Origin: Heloderma charlesbogerti
Lineage: Eukaryota; Chordata; Lepidosauria; Squamata; Helodermatidae
Direction of reading: 5' to 3'
DNA: 64,000 nucleotides
NCBI GenBank assembly: GCA_026122225.1
Contig: JANEZZ010000739.1
Coordinates: 1,798,001-1,862,000 of the forward strand
This document shows positions 10,971 to 21,898 of this stretch, in pieces. The first letter of the stretch is position 1, and each line of letters starts with the position of its first letter. A model generated the notes under the pieces. That model saw nothing but the letters and a program-made list of their open reading frames with translations. It was not told the origin of the DNA and made no database searches. The position numbers and the translations under genes are program-made.

Positions 10971-11962
10971 ACATGATCCTGGATGAAGGTGCAGACCTGG
11001 CATGTATTACGGAGACCTGGCTGGCCGAGGCTGCTGCTCCAACCCTTGCAATCATGTGTCCAGCTGGATTTTTGTATGCACAGCAGCCGAGGGCTGGGGA
11101 TCGGGGAGGGGGAGTGGCTGTTATCTACCGAGAGTCCTTGGTCTTCACCAGATGCCATCTCCAGGAGACCAAGGTTGCTGAGTGCATGTACTGGAGGTTG
11201 GGCCCCAAGGGCAGTCTGGGGATTCTGCTCATGTACCGTCCACCCCGCTGCACGACTGACTCCCTGGCCGAGGTGCTTGAGGTGGTCTCTGATGTGCGTG
11301 TACAGTCCCCTAACTTACTGGTGTTGGGGGACTTCAATGTACATTCGGAGGCCATCCTCACAGAAGCACCTCGGGACTTCATGGAGACCATGGCCTCCTG
11401 GGAGCTGCACCATATTCTAACTGGGCCCACCCATGTAGCCGGTCATGCACTAGACCTTGTGTTTGTTTCTGGAGAAGCGGGGAGTGATCTGGAAGTCGGG
11501 GGTATATCCACCACCCCCTTGTCATGGTCAGATCACTATCTGGTGACGTTGGACTTCTCGGTTCCACAACCCCTCTGCAGGGGTGGAGGACCCATTAAAA
11601 TGGTCCGCCCCAGGCGTCCTATGGATCCAAATGGATTCCTGAACACGCTTCGGGATTCTCTGGGGCATGCCAACGGCCACTCGGTCGAGACACTGGTGGG
11701 TGGCTGGAATGCCGCAATCACCGGGGCATTAGATCAGGTGGCTCCGAAACGCCCTCTCCCCCTGAACAGGGCTCGGACTGCACCATGGTTCAATCCGCAG
11801 TTATGAGCTCTGAAACAGGAGGTGAGATGGCTAGAGCGCCGGTGGCGGAGGTTTCGCTCCAAAGACGATCAGACACTGGCTAGAGCAGTATCTTCAGCCT
11901 ATCACGTGGCGGTGAAGGCAACAAAAAAGGAATATTACGCTACCTCCATCGCGTCTGCAGAG

Positions 11963-12898
11963 TAGGGGTGGACGAAAGTCACTTACCTGTCCTCGAAGCT
12001 TGTTTGTGGTGGGGGGGAGGCACTTCGCTGCTCCCCCCGTGAAGTTCAGACCAGTGGGGGAGGCTTCCCGCCTCGCCCGGCCGAAATTCAGGCTGAGGGG
12101 GAGGCTTCCCGCCTCGCCCGGCCGAAATTCAGGCCAGGGAGGAAGCGCCTCGCCTCGCCCGGCCGCAAACTCCAAAGTTTTTTTTTTTTTAAAAAAACGC
12201 CCCCGTGATAGGCTACGTGATGATTAACGTAGCCTATCACGGCTAGATCTGCAAAGTCAGCCGTGATAGGCTACGTTAATCGTCACGTAGCCTATCATGG
12301 GTGACTTAAAAAAAAAAAAGCACGTACGCAAATGGCGGCCCCCATAGGGAGCCGCCATTCGCGTTCCTTATTTGGTCGCTGTAGTCTACATAAAGATTTA
12401 CGTAGACTACGGCGAAAATAAGGGCAACGCAGCGTTGCCCTTATTTTCACCGTAGTCTACATAAATCTTTACGTAGACTACAGTGACCAAATAAGGAACG
12501 GGAATGGCGGCTCCCTATGGGGGCCGCCATTATCTGTACGCGCTTTTTTGTTTGTTTGTTTAAGTCACTCGTGATAGGCTACGTGACTATTAACGTAGCC
12601 TATCACGGCTGACTTTGCAGATCTAGCCATGATAGGCTACGTTAATCGTCACGTAGCATATCACGGGGGCGTTTTGTTTTTCTTTTATTGGAATGGCGGG
12701 GGCGGCAGCCGGTCGAAAGACCGGCTGCCGCTCCCGCCTTGGACGAACACCCGCCGAACTGCCGGCCAGACCTGCCGCCGGGAGGGACATTCGGCAAAGG
12801 TAAGTCCCATCCCAGGGGGGTGTGCGGGGGGCGGGGGGTGCAGAGAATTTCTCCCCGAAACTGCTTTCGTTTCGGGGAGTAATTCTTGGCCATCCCTA
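11963..12898 (+). mobile_element. Palindromic hAT-like element inside CR1 ORF2
   Basis: A-to-B orientation, 936 bp, flanked by a perfect CTGCAGAG target duplication (11955-11962 and 12899-12906). The interior 12197-12672 is one large inverted repeat. The A end carries the outward donor-like motif (complement of ACTTACCTG, 11981-11989) and the B end carries AAAGGTAAGTCCC near 12797. There is no coding capacity. Confidence 0.95.
12197..12672. repeat. Giant palindrome built of smaller palindromes
   Basis: The two arms, about 235 bp each, are inverted copies of each other around a centre at about 12431 (GGGCAACGC / GCGTTGCCC). Each arm contains its own hairpins: two GTGATAGGCTACGT...ACGTAGCCTATCAC units, one ATGGCGGC...GCCGCCAT unit, and one GTAGTCTAC...GTAGACTAC unit. 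Arms differ by scattered substitutions and small indels in the A/T runs. Confidence 0.92.
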
Positions 12899-14815
12899 CT
12901 GCAGAGTGCTGTCCCAGGAGGCTGTTCCAAGTGGTCCGGAGCCTGGTCGGTCCTGTGGCTCCGGAACCACTGGAGCATTCTAAGGCCTCCTGTGAAGCCT
13001 TGGTAAGGCACTTTGCAGATCAAATTGATCAGATTAGGTGTGTTACTCTGCATGCTGTGGATACAGTTAGTGAGCAAGAGGTGGCCTGTGGCAAACTGGT
13101 TTTGTGCGATTGGTTCCAGCTTCTTCCTCCTGATGAAGTGGACAAGGTGCTTTCATCGGTACGGCCGACCACCTGCTTACTTGATCCTTGCCCATCTTGG
13201 CTCATTATGAGCTGCAGAGAGAGACTGGGTGAGGGGATCAAGGCGGTGGTGAATGCCTCCCTTGAGGAGGGAGTGATGCCATCAGCCCTCAAGGAGGCAG
13301 TGATAAGGCCGCACTTAAAGAAGCCCTCCTTGGATCCTCAAGTTTTGAACAACTTTCGCCCAGTCTCAAATCTGCCGTTTTTGGGCAAGGTGATTGAGAG
13401 GGTGGTGGCGGTGCAGTTGAAGGCACACTTGGAAGAAACTGATTATCTAGACCCATTTCAGTCGGGCTTCAGGCATGGGCATGGGACAGAAATGGTCTTG
13501 GTCGCCTTGGTAGATGATATGAGGAGGGCTCTGGATAGGGGTGAATGCTCCTTCCTTGTTCTCCTCGACCTCTCAGCGGCTTTTGATACCGTTGACCACG
13601 GTATCCTCCTGGACCGCCTGGAGGGGTTGGGCATTGGGGACACCGTATTGCAGTGGTTCCGGTCCTTCCTCTCTGGCAGGTACCAGAGGGTAGCACTGGG
13701 AGAGGAGGTTTCGGACCAGTGGCCACTTACTTGTGGGGTGCCACAGGGTTCCATCCTCTCCCCGATGCTATTTAACATCTATGTGAAGCCGCTGGGGGCT
13801 ATCATCAGGAGCTTTGGGGTGCAGTGTCATCAATATGCGGATGACACGCAGCTCTACCTCTCATTTAAATCTTCACCAAGGTTGGCTGTAGAATCCCTGT
13901 CCATATGTCTGGAGACGGTGAGTGGCTGGATGGGGAGGAATAGGCTGAAGCTGAACCCTGACAAGACCGAGGTACTTTTGGTGGGAGACAAGAGGAGGCT
14001 GGGGGATGTTGACCTGGTGTTGAATGGGGTACGGCTACCCTTGAAAGACCAGGTCCGCAGCCTGGGGGTCATTTTGGACTCCCAGCTGTCCATGGAGGCT
14101 CAGGTTTCAGCTGTGAGCCGGACAGCGCTGTATCAACTCCATCTGATACGGCGGCTGCGCCCCTTCCTTCCCGACCATCTGCTCCCATCGGTAGTACATG
14201 CCCTGGTCTCCTCTCGTTTAGACTACTGTAATGCGCTCTATGTGGGGTTACCCTTGAAGACGGTTCGGAAACTGCAGCTGGTACAGAACGCGGAGGCTCG
14301 CCTGATTAAAGGCAGCCGCTGGCGAGATCACATCACTCCAGTTCTGAAGGAGTTGCACTGGTTACCAGTTGTTTTCCGGGCCAAATTCAAGGTGTTGGTT
14401 TTGACCGTTAAAACCCTATATGGTTCCGGCCCAGCCTATCTTAAGGAGCACCTCCATCAGCACCAGACAGGCCGCTTAACAAGATCAGCCTCGGATGGCC
14501 TTCTCTCTGTCCCATCAGCCAGGACAGCTAGACTGGCTGAGATGAGGGAGAGGGCCTTTTCTGTAGTGGCCCCCACTCTGTGGACCTCCCTCCCTAGGGA
14601 CCTCCGTCATGCCCCCTCTTTAATGAGCTTCCATCGTGCATTAAAAACGTTGTTGTTCAGGCAGGCATTTGGGGTGGGTTAGGGTATTTTAGAAAATGTT
14701 TTTATTGTAGAATTTTATTGTTTTAAACTGTTTTTATTTTATGTTGTACATCTCCCAGAGTGGCTGGGTGACCAGCCAGATGGGCGATTAATAAATGTAA
14801 TAATAAATAAAAAAA

Positions 14816-15650
14816 TAATAAACAGAGGGTAGAGAAAAATTATTTAAAAAACAATACAGTGTAGTGCTTTCCAGACGCAAAAGCCATGAATGCTGTATCA
14901 TCTTGAAGATTAACACATTCACAGTGGCATGAGCTTTGTGGATTTGAGCTCCGCTTCATCAGATGCAGAAAGAAGGAGAGCCTTATTTGGGTGTTCCCCC
15001 TCAATATATTCCCCACAGTGTGAGGGTTCCCCACAAGTCCCTTCTCTGACCAAAATGCATGGGAGATGGTGTGACTGGGCTGTGGGACTCAGTGGAAGCA
15101 GCACGGTCAGCCAGTGTGTTCCCACCCTTTCCTCTCGTGCCTTGGGAGACATGTGAGGGGGGATATATGGACAAGGCTTAAGAAAGGTGGGCCATCCGAT
15201 GCAGAAGAGCTTCAGGTTTCTTGTGGGGAGGGCTCAGCTGTTTTGGTTGATTTGGATGGCAGTTGACTTTCTCCTTGAGTGACCTAACATTGGATGTGCT
15301 TCTGAAAGGTGTGTGACAGCAGCATCCTACAGGTTTACAAAAACATCACAGCTTTCTGCTTGCCTGGCAATGCTGCCTGCAATTTACAGGGCCACAGCTT
15401 TGCACACCATTAAGGTCACAGAGTACACAGCTTCCAAACCATAAGGGGAAGGGGAGGAAGACACTGCGATACCTTGGGAAAGTGCTATACACATAATACC
15501 TAGCATGCATATATTTCAAATTGCTTCACACACAGTATAATCACAGTATCCGTTGCAACAAGCTTATAAGGTGTTCTCATCCCCATAGGGCATAGAGGGG
15601 CTGAGGATGGGAGAACAGGGGCTGACCCAAAGCTAGCAACTGCTGAAATG
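14816..15650. other. No gene recognised
   Basis: Intron of V2R copy 2. I see no exon, RNA gene or clear transposon, apart from a short old repeat-like phrase at 15560-15620 (CATCCCCATAGGGCATAGAGGGGCTGA in part). Confidence 0.4.
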
Positions 15651-15654
15651 AGAA

Positions 15655-15850
15655 TTAGGAATCTGCCTCATACCAAGACAGACCATTAGCCTCTCTAGCT
15701 CACAATTGTCTTTATCACTGACTGGCAGTAGCTCTCTCAGGCTTCAGACTGGAGACTTTCTCATCTCTAGCTGGAAAAGGAAGGGGCTGAACCTGGAACC
15801 TTCTGGATGCCTAGCATTAATTCTACCATTTCGACAAGGCACTCCACCAC
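15655..15850 (-). mobile_element. Degenerate tRNA-derived SINE
   Basis: The phrases ACCAAGACAGACCATTAG, ACTGACTGGCAGTAGCTCTC and CTGAACCTGGAACCTTCTGG follow the order of a common squamate repeat that, read on the minus strand, starts with a tRNA-like head. The copy is diverged; the tRNA-like head is barely recognisable. Confidence 0.5.
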
Positions 15851-16107
15851 TCATCAAATCAAGCAAGTGTAAACTGATCATATCCAGGACTTAAAATCAG
15901 GAATACATAAAGATGGAAGCCAAGCTGCCGTACGGAGCTGGAATGAGAGAAATGATCAGAACTGCTGAGAAGCAGTTAAGATGCAAGCACATCCACATTA
16001 GATGTGAAAGCATAGAAGTATCAGGGAAAGGAAGCAGGAATGGGACAGCGTGAGCTTCATTGGCTGAAGAACACAGGCAGAAGGACACAGTATGGCATTT
16101 GTAAGAT

Positions 16108-18193
16108 TGTTGTTGTTGTTCAGTCGTTCAGTCGTGTCCGACTCTTCATGACCCCATGGACCATAGCATGCCAGGCCTTCCTGTCCTGCGCTCTCTCCGG
16201 GAGCATGCTCAAGTCCATATTCATTGCATCAGTGATGTTATCTAGCCCTCTCATCCTCTGCTGTCCCCTTCTCCATTTGCCTTCAGTCTTTCCCAGCATC
16301 AGCGTCTTTTCCAGAGAGTTTTCTCTTTGCATTAGGTGGCCAAAATATTTGAGCTTCAGCTTCAGTATCTGTCCTTCCAATGAGCACTCAGGGTTCAGTT
16401 CCTTTAGGATGGACTGATTTGACCTCCTTGCAGTCCAGGGGACTCATAAGAGTCTTCTCCAGCACCACAGTTCGAAAGCATCAATTCTTCGGCGCTCAGC
16501 CTTCCTTATAGTCCAGCTCTCACAGCCATACATTAATAAGCCCAAGAAAATAAAATCTGTCACTGTTTCCATTTCTTCCCCTTCCATATGCCAGGAAGTG
16601 ATGGGGCCAGATGCCATGATCTTCGTTTTTTTAATGTTGAGTTTCAAACCAGCTTTTGCACTCTCCTCTTTCACCCTCAACAAGAGGCTCTTGAGATCCT
16701 CTTCACTTTCTGCCATTAGGGTGGTATCGTCTGCATATCGAAGGTTGTTGATAATTCTCCCGGCAATCTTAATTCTGACCTGTGATTCATCCAACCCAGC
16801 GTTTCTCATGATGAACTCTGCATATAAGTTAAATAAGCAGGGTGACAATATGCAGCCTTGTCATACTCCTTTCCCAATTTTGAACCAATCGGTTGTTCTA
16901 TGTCTGGTTCTTACTGTTGCTTCTTGACCCTCGTACAGGTTTCTCAGGAGACAGGTAAGCTGGTCTGGTACCCCTATCTCTTTCAGAATTTGCCACAGTT
17001 TGTCGTGATCCACACAATCAAAGGCTTTAGCATAGTCAATGAAGCAGAAATAGACGTTTTTCTGGAATTCTCTTGCTTTCTCCATGATCCAGCGAAAGTT
17101 GGCGATTTGATCTCTAGTTCCTCTGCCTCTTCGAAACCCAGCTTGTACTTCCAGTAGTTCTCGGTTTGCATACTGCTGAGGCCTAGCTTGTAGGATTTTG
17201 AGCATTACCTTGCTGGCATGTGAAATGAGCGCAATTGTACAGTTGTTTGAACACTCTTTGGTGTTGCCCTTCTTTGGAATTGGAATGTAAACTGACCTTT
17301 TCCAGTCTTGTGGCCACTGTTGAGTTTTCCAAATTTGTTGGCATATTGAGTACAGCACTTTAACAGCATCATCTTTTAGGATTTTTAATAGCTCAGCTGG
17401 AATACTGTCATCTCCGCTAGCTTTGTTGTTACTAATGCTTCCTAAGGCCCACTTGACTTCACTCTCTAGGATGTCCAGCTCAAGTTGAGTGACCGCACTA
17501 TCATGGTTATCAGGGACATTCAGATCTTTCCTGTATAGTTCTTCTGTGTATTCTTTCCACCTCTTCTTAATCTCATCTGCTTCTTTTAGGTCCCTGCCTT
17601 CTTTGTCCTTTATCATGCCTGTCTATGCACAAAACGTTCCCTTGAGATCTCCGATTTTCTTGAAGAGATCTCTAGTCTTTCCCATTCTGTTGTTTTCCTC
17701 GATTTCTTTGCATTGTTCATTTAAGAAGGCCTTCTTGTCTCTCCTTGCTATTCTCTGGTACTCTGCATTCAGTTGGATATATCTTCCTCTTTCTCCCTTG
17801 CTTTTCGCTTCCCTTCTTTCCTCAGCTACTTGTAAAGCCCCATCAGACAGCCACTTTGCTTTCTTGCATTTCTTTTTCTTTGGGATGGATTGAGTTGCTG
17901 CCTTCTGAACAATGTTACGGACCTCCGTCCATAGTTCCTCAGGCACTCTATCAGGTCTAATCCCTGAAATCTATTCCTTACCTCCACTGTATATGCATGA
18001 GGGATATGATTTAAGTCATACCAGAATGGTTTAGTGGTTTTCCCTACGTTCTTCAATTTAAGCCGAAATTTTGCGATAAGAAGCTCATGATCTGAGCCAC
18101 AGTCAGCTGCAGGTCTTGTTTTTACTGACTGTATAGAGCTTCTCCATCTTTGGCTGCAAAGTACATAATCAATCTGATTTTGATATTGACCAT
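16108..18193 (-). mobile_element. Bov-B (RTE) LINE with 11-bp target duplication
   Basis: Minus-strand Bov-B ending in a (CAA)n tail at 16108. ATTTGTAAGAT occurs at 16097-16107 and again at 18194-18204, a target duplication that fixes both element ends. The copy is 5' truncated and starts within the endonuclease region. Confidence 0.93.
16120..18180 (-). pseudogene. Bov-B endonuclease (C-terminus) and reverse transcriptase, broken
   Basis: Read on the minus strand, the endonuclease end has the CGSDHELL motif (near 18095), then the linker with KKKKCKKAKW, then RT with QAGFRRGRGTRDQ, DYAKAFDCVDH, QGCILSPCLFNLYAE and catalytic YADD (near 16730). The C-terminal region carries MYGCESWTIRKAERRRIDAFE and LKYFGHLM. 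Stops interrupt it at about 17623 and 16849, where GKGV is followed by TGA. Compared with the copy at 61.6 kb, about 60 codons are missing between FLG and MYGCESW. Not functional. Confidence 0.9.
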
Positions 18194-18204
18194 ATTTGTA
18201 AGAT

Positions 18205-19314
18205 AAGAATGTGTAAATAAACTAGTTATGTGAAACTGAAGTGTCCAGGTTCATGAAAGGGAGGGAGGGAGGGAGGAGATGTGGGGGAGAGAAATGGATG
18301 AAAATGTTGACAGGTAAACTGACAATCAAAGAATGAAAAAGCCCTCCATACTGGCACATGTTAAGGAACTTAGCAATATTGCCATGTCGAATGCTGGATA
18401 CATAAAATTACTGGACAGGGTTAGTGTCAGTGATGTCAGTGTCATGCCTCCTCTGGAGGATTTCTCCTTAGAGGATGACCTGGAGTTCCTTGAGCTGAAC
18501 ATCACAGAAGAGCTGCCCATGTTAAGGGTCCTTGAGGCAGATCAGGGGGAACCTGGGCACTTTGGGCCCTCATCCCAATATGTAGTTATCCTTCTTCTGG
18601 AATGTGAGGCAGATGCCTAGTGGCCACCTAGCTCCAGGGAGTGCAGGTGCTTAAAGGTTCAAGCTTGGCCAACTGCCAGAGGCAGAAGTGCCCACCTGAG
18701 GATGATGGACTCCTCATGAGTAAAGATATACTCATGAGCAAGGATCTGTTAATGATTAGGCCATTCCTCAGCCAAATTTTATGGCCTGCAGGCAGCTGTG
18801 CTCTAGGTAAGGCTCTTGCTTAAAAGTCTTTAGTTGTAGGCACAGAGTACTGGAACAATAACTGAGTACTGTCTTTCTGCCTTGTATTTTCCTTATAACA
18901 TAGTGCTTGTCTGGAAATTCCTGTGTTTGAGCTCATGCTATGCTGAATATTTGGATTCTTCCATTTGGGGCCATTTGGGGTGAGGGTGAAATGAAAACTC
19001 TGGGGAAAGAGGATTAGTAGGTGACAATTCTGAATGACTTTCTCCTTCTCCAGGTGTTCCTAGGCTGCAGAACAAGAGCAATTGAGCTTTTAGAGCAAGC
19101 AAGATAGGCGTTTTTCTAAAGCTCCGGAAGTCCTATTTGTTCTTCTCTGCAATAGCCTGGGACTCTTTGCAGAGAAGCTTCTGCAGCCTGGGAGTTTGTC
19201 CCGAATGCCTACAGGAGAGGGTGAGGTTACTTGGTCCCAAAGGAGTTCAGGAAGTGCTGCCAGGCTGGAGAAGCCTGTTTCTAAAAGCCTTGTGCTGGAG
19301 GCATTTTTCAAGGA

Positions 19315-19345
<31 letters not shown>

Positions 19346-19816
19346 GATCCTTCAGCCATTTCCTGAACTTGAAAAAGGCATGTGGAAACCCAGTCCCCCT
19401 CCCCAAGGAGAAAATTCTCGCCCTCCTTGTGAAATAGGCAGAAAAAATAATGCCTCTTTTACAGGGAGAGAAAAAAGTCCTGAAAGTAGGGGGCAGGATT
19501 CAGCACAGCTCTAGTTTGAACTTGGTACAGCATGCTGATCTGGTCTTTGGTATTGACTGTGACTAATTCCTGGGAGAGGTGTCCTTGCACTGTCCTAAGC
19601 AAGACAGTTGACTGGAATATTGAAAATAAACCTGGAGTGATTCCTCTGTAATAAATAAAGATCTCATTCAGGAAGCAGAGCACAGAAAATAACTGAAAAG
19701 CCTAAATGCATCCTGCACACAACTTTTCCCATTTTCTGATGCTTAATTGCTGATGCCTGGTTATTTTGGCCTAAGCATACAGATGTAATAAAGGGAGGAG
19801 GGAGAGAAATCCTTAC
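18205..19816. other. No gene recognised in this intron stretch
   Basis: Contains a G/A-rich run at 18260-18290 and the tetranucleotide repeat listed separately. A 95-codon open frame at 18333-18620 on the plus strand has no family resemblance and no splice context, so it is not called. Confidence 0.4.
19312..19345. repeat. (GAAA)n microsatellite
   Basis: About eight GAAA units in a row. Confidence 0.9.
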
Positions 19817-20082
19817 ATGGCTTCTTTGAGGCTAATCTGAGAGGGTTGTTCTCTGAAAGCAGAAGAAAGATGAAGGAAAAAGACTTGAGAAGCTATCACT
19901 CCAATGGAAACATTTCCCAGCTGATAGAATTCATGGGATATCAGGACAGGATCACTTATGCTGCAGATCATGGATCAGGTCTTAATGTTGTTGCAGATAG
20001 AACATGTCTTGCAAGCAATATAATGGAGCAACACCAATGGCACCATCCATTGGAGGATGAAGCTTCCTTTCCACGCACACAT
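19817..20082 (-). pseudogene. V2R copy 2, exon 1 (signal peptide exon, in-frame stop)
   Basis: The exon is 266 bp, the same length as exon 1 of the intact gene, with the same donor context (CCAT then GTAAGG). It starts at an ATG (20082) followed by a hydrophobic signal-like stretch. The mature N-terminus shows the V2R pattern CSISDP, SHEFYQLGN and GVIASQV. Codon 36 is TGA at 19975-19977, between the signal region and the conserved cysteine. A start at a downstream ATG would skip the signal peptide. Together with the exon-2 deletion this marks a pseudogene. Confidence 0.88.
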
Positions 20083-20917
20083 TCTTCTGTTTCCTTCAAC
20101 AGCATTTACTTCCATTGAATGTCAGCTCATGATGTTGATAAGTTGTTTCTAGCTTGTCTCCTCATGTCAGCCGATGTCTGCAACAGAGTTTGTCTTTTCC
20201 CTTTTCAGTTCTTTGCACTTATTACGTGTTGCACCTCAAGATTCCTTTGTGGCTGTTTGGGACTTTGCTGAACCTGCATGCTGAGGTTACTTTTCATGGA
20301 AGATCCAGAAGTGGAGCGCTCTTTGAAGAAATCGGTGGGCTTGAGGTGCTGATTGCTGAAGTTAGTCACAATTCGTTCACTTTCATACAAATCACAGGAC
20401 AATAAATCAGCTGGAGCAAACATGCACTCCATCAGGGTGACAGAACCCTGTCTGCTCCTGCCCTTTTGCAACGTTTCTAGCACTACAGAAGGCACTTATA
20501 TGACTATTTTTAGTCTTCAATACTTATTTTCTCTTTGGATTATTTTTCTAGATATCCCTATGGGACTTGGCTGGCAGAAAAATTACTCAAGGACATGCTG
20601 ATAATTACAGGGGAGGAAAATAGCTCCCTATGCACTGAAACTGCAAGCACAGTAGAACACCTGGAGAAAGTGGCTGTTTTCACCAGAGAACTTACCAGGA
20701 GGACTCAAAACATTTTTCCTTGAAATGAGCAGCATGGCAAACCCACGTTTCCATGGCTAGAGCCAAAGTCGGATCAGCCTGCTATAATTAGTTTGACACA
20801 GAGTTCATGTGGGCCAAATGGCTCACAGAGGGGTTGGTGAGAATAATTGAGACCATATTTGAATACAGAAATGGGATCCACAGCCTGGAGTCTCATTGCT
20901 GATCTCTTTCTTCATGG
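20083..20917. other. No gene recognised between V2R copies
   Basis: This would hold the promoter of V2R copy 2 but I see no defined element or repeat in it. Confidence 0.4.
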
Positions 20918-21050
20918 CAGGGGTGGGCAACTTGTCAGCCAAAATAGCTGGAGGGTCACAACTCCCCTCAGCCCTCACCAGCACAGTCGATGATGAGGGA
21001 TGGTGGGAGTTGCAGTCCAACAACATCTGGGAGGGGGGCACAAGTGCCAA
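20918..21050. mobile_element. Short hAT-type MITE
   Basis: Begins CAGGGGTGGGCAACTTG, the start typical of hAT-type MITEs. It contains opposed copies of the ACAACTCCC / GGGAGTTG motif around 20955 and 21007, so it folds back on itself. The right end is worn. Confidence 0.55.
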
Positions 21051-21675
21051 GCCAGAATTTATGGAGATTAGGGTTAATACATAACATCCCCCTCTCCTTT
21101 CTCCATACATTGGTGCCTACAAGGTAATAATGAAGATCAAGTGCATTTGAGAATCAGAATTATGTGGGGGTTGGAGGTGCATTGGCGGTTGGCATTACAT
21201 CTCCCTGACCTCCAGTAGTCTAATTTGGCATTTGGACTGTGTCTTGTTGACATGCCACCAGCTGTTGCATCTCCCACATGGCAAGTTGTTCAGCATTCTT
21301 TGTCCCAAAGTGGGTAAATATATGGCCCTATTCTCATCCTTACATCGCAGGATAGGGGATCAGGATCATATCTCTTGGCCCTGCTCTAGACTGCCATAGG
21401 CTAAAGAGAAGGTGTGCATATGGCTCTACATTGGTGTAGTCACTGTACATGTAATCAGAAACCCTTGGATGGTTGTTATCACTTAAGGAAACCACATAAT
21501 TGAAGAATAACCATTTCTCAGAAAGCATTGGTTTTAGTTCATTTTTTGTTATTGTTGTTGGCATTTTAGACATATTATCTTCTTTAGTGGATCCATGAAG
21601 AGAGAGTAAATATTCTGGTTAATCCAAGGGATGTTTACTTAGAAATACGAGCTGTTGCACTCACTAGGACTTTGG

Positions 21676-21820
21676 ACTAGATTGACTGTACATCTGTCAA
21701 AAGGATGCATCCTGTTCAATCATAGGGTAGGACCATTGTCTTATCTACAAGAAAAGACAATGGTCCTACTCTATGATTGGACAGGATGCATCCTTTTGAC
21801 AGATGTACAGTCAATCTAGT
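21676..21820. repeat. Near-perfect palindrome just downstream of the V2R stop codon
   Basis: Left arm 21676-21742 and right arm 21754-21820 are 67-base inverted copies with two mismatches, separated by 11 bases. It begins ACTAGATTGACTG and ends CAGTCAATCTAGT. It lies about 80 bp beyond the stop of the intact V2R gene, so it probably falls in the 3' UTR. It could be a recent MITE-type insertion; no target duplication was found. Confidence 0.92.
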
Positions 21821-21898
21821 TATCTTAACTTGGCCTAATTACTTACAAAATCAGAAAAAAGGAAAGTGATTCTCGTAATTTTTAATTCTTGGATTCCT

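Larger units (their letters stand above)
10423..14682 (+). pseudogene. CR1 ORF2 of the interrupted copy
   Basis: Endonuclease/RT of CR1. The frame opens with an ATG at 10423, reaches ...TSLIHD before the solo LTR, resumes at ILDEGADLACITETW after it, and shows the SWSDH endonuclease motif. An in-frame TGA follows NPQL at about 11804 (probably from CGA). The frame runs on to TSIASAE, is cut by the palindromic element, and resumes as CCPRRLFQVVR. The RT part is open to 14682, with [27 protein letters not shown] and YADD. Apart from the two insertions, I see only the one stop. The protein differs clearly from the CR1 at 1-4 kb, so this is another CR1 subfamily. Confidence 0.9.
9672..14815 (+). 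mobile_element. Long CR1 LINE, interrupted by a solo LTR and a palindromic element
   Basis: A CR1 copy in V2R copy 2's first intron. It begins with a GC-rich region holding a two-copy tandem repeat, continues with ORF2, and ends with a TAATAAA-type tail near 14815. After subtracting the solo LTR (10518-10970) and the hAT-like element (11963-12898), each with its target duplication, about 3.7 kb of CR1 remains. Both insertions can be removed cleanly at the sequence level, so the CR1 is older than either. The 5' limit is approximate. Confidence 0.88.

Noticed and set aside
12196..12672. Regularly spaced palindromic repeats suggestive of a CRISPR array
   Set aside because: The host is a vertebrate, the spacers are themselves repeated modules, and the whole lies inside a transposon with a target duplication.
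18333..18620. 95-codon open frame, plus strand
   Set aside because: No family resemblance, and it lies in an intron without splice signals or repeats; length is within chance.
20205..20495. Minus-strand frame upstream of V2R copy 2, considered as an extra exon
   Set aside because: It does not match any V2R exon, and exon 1 with its signal peptide is clearly at 19817-20082.
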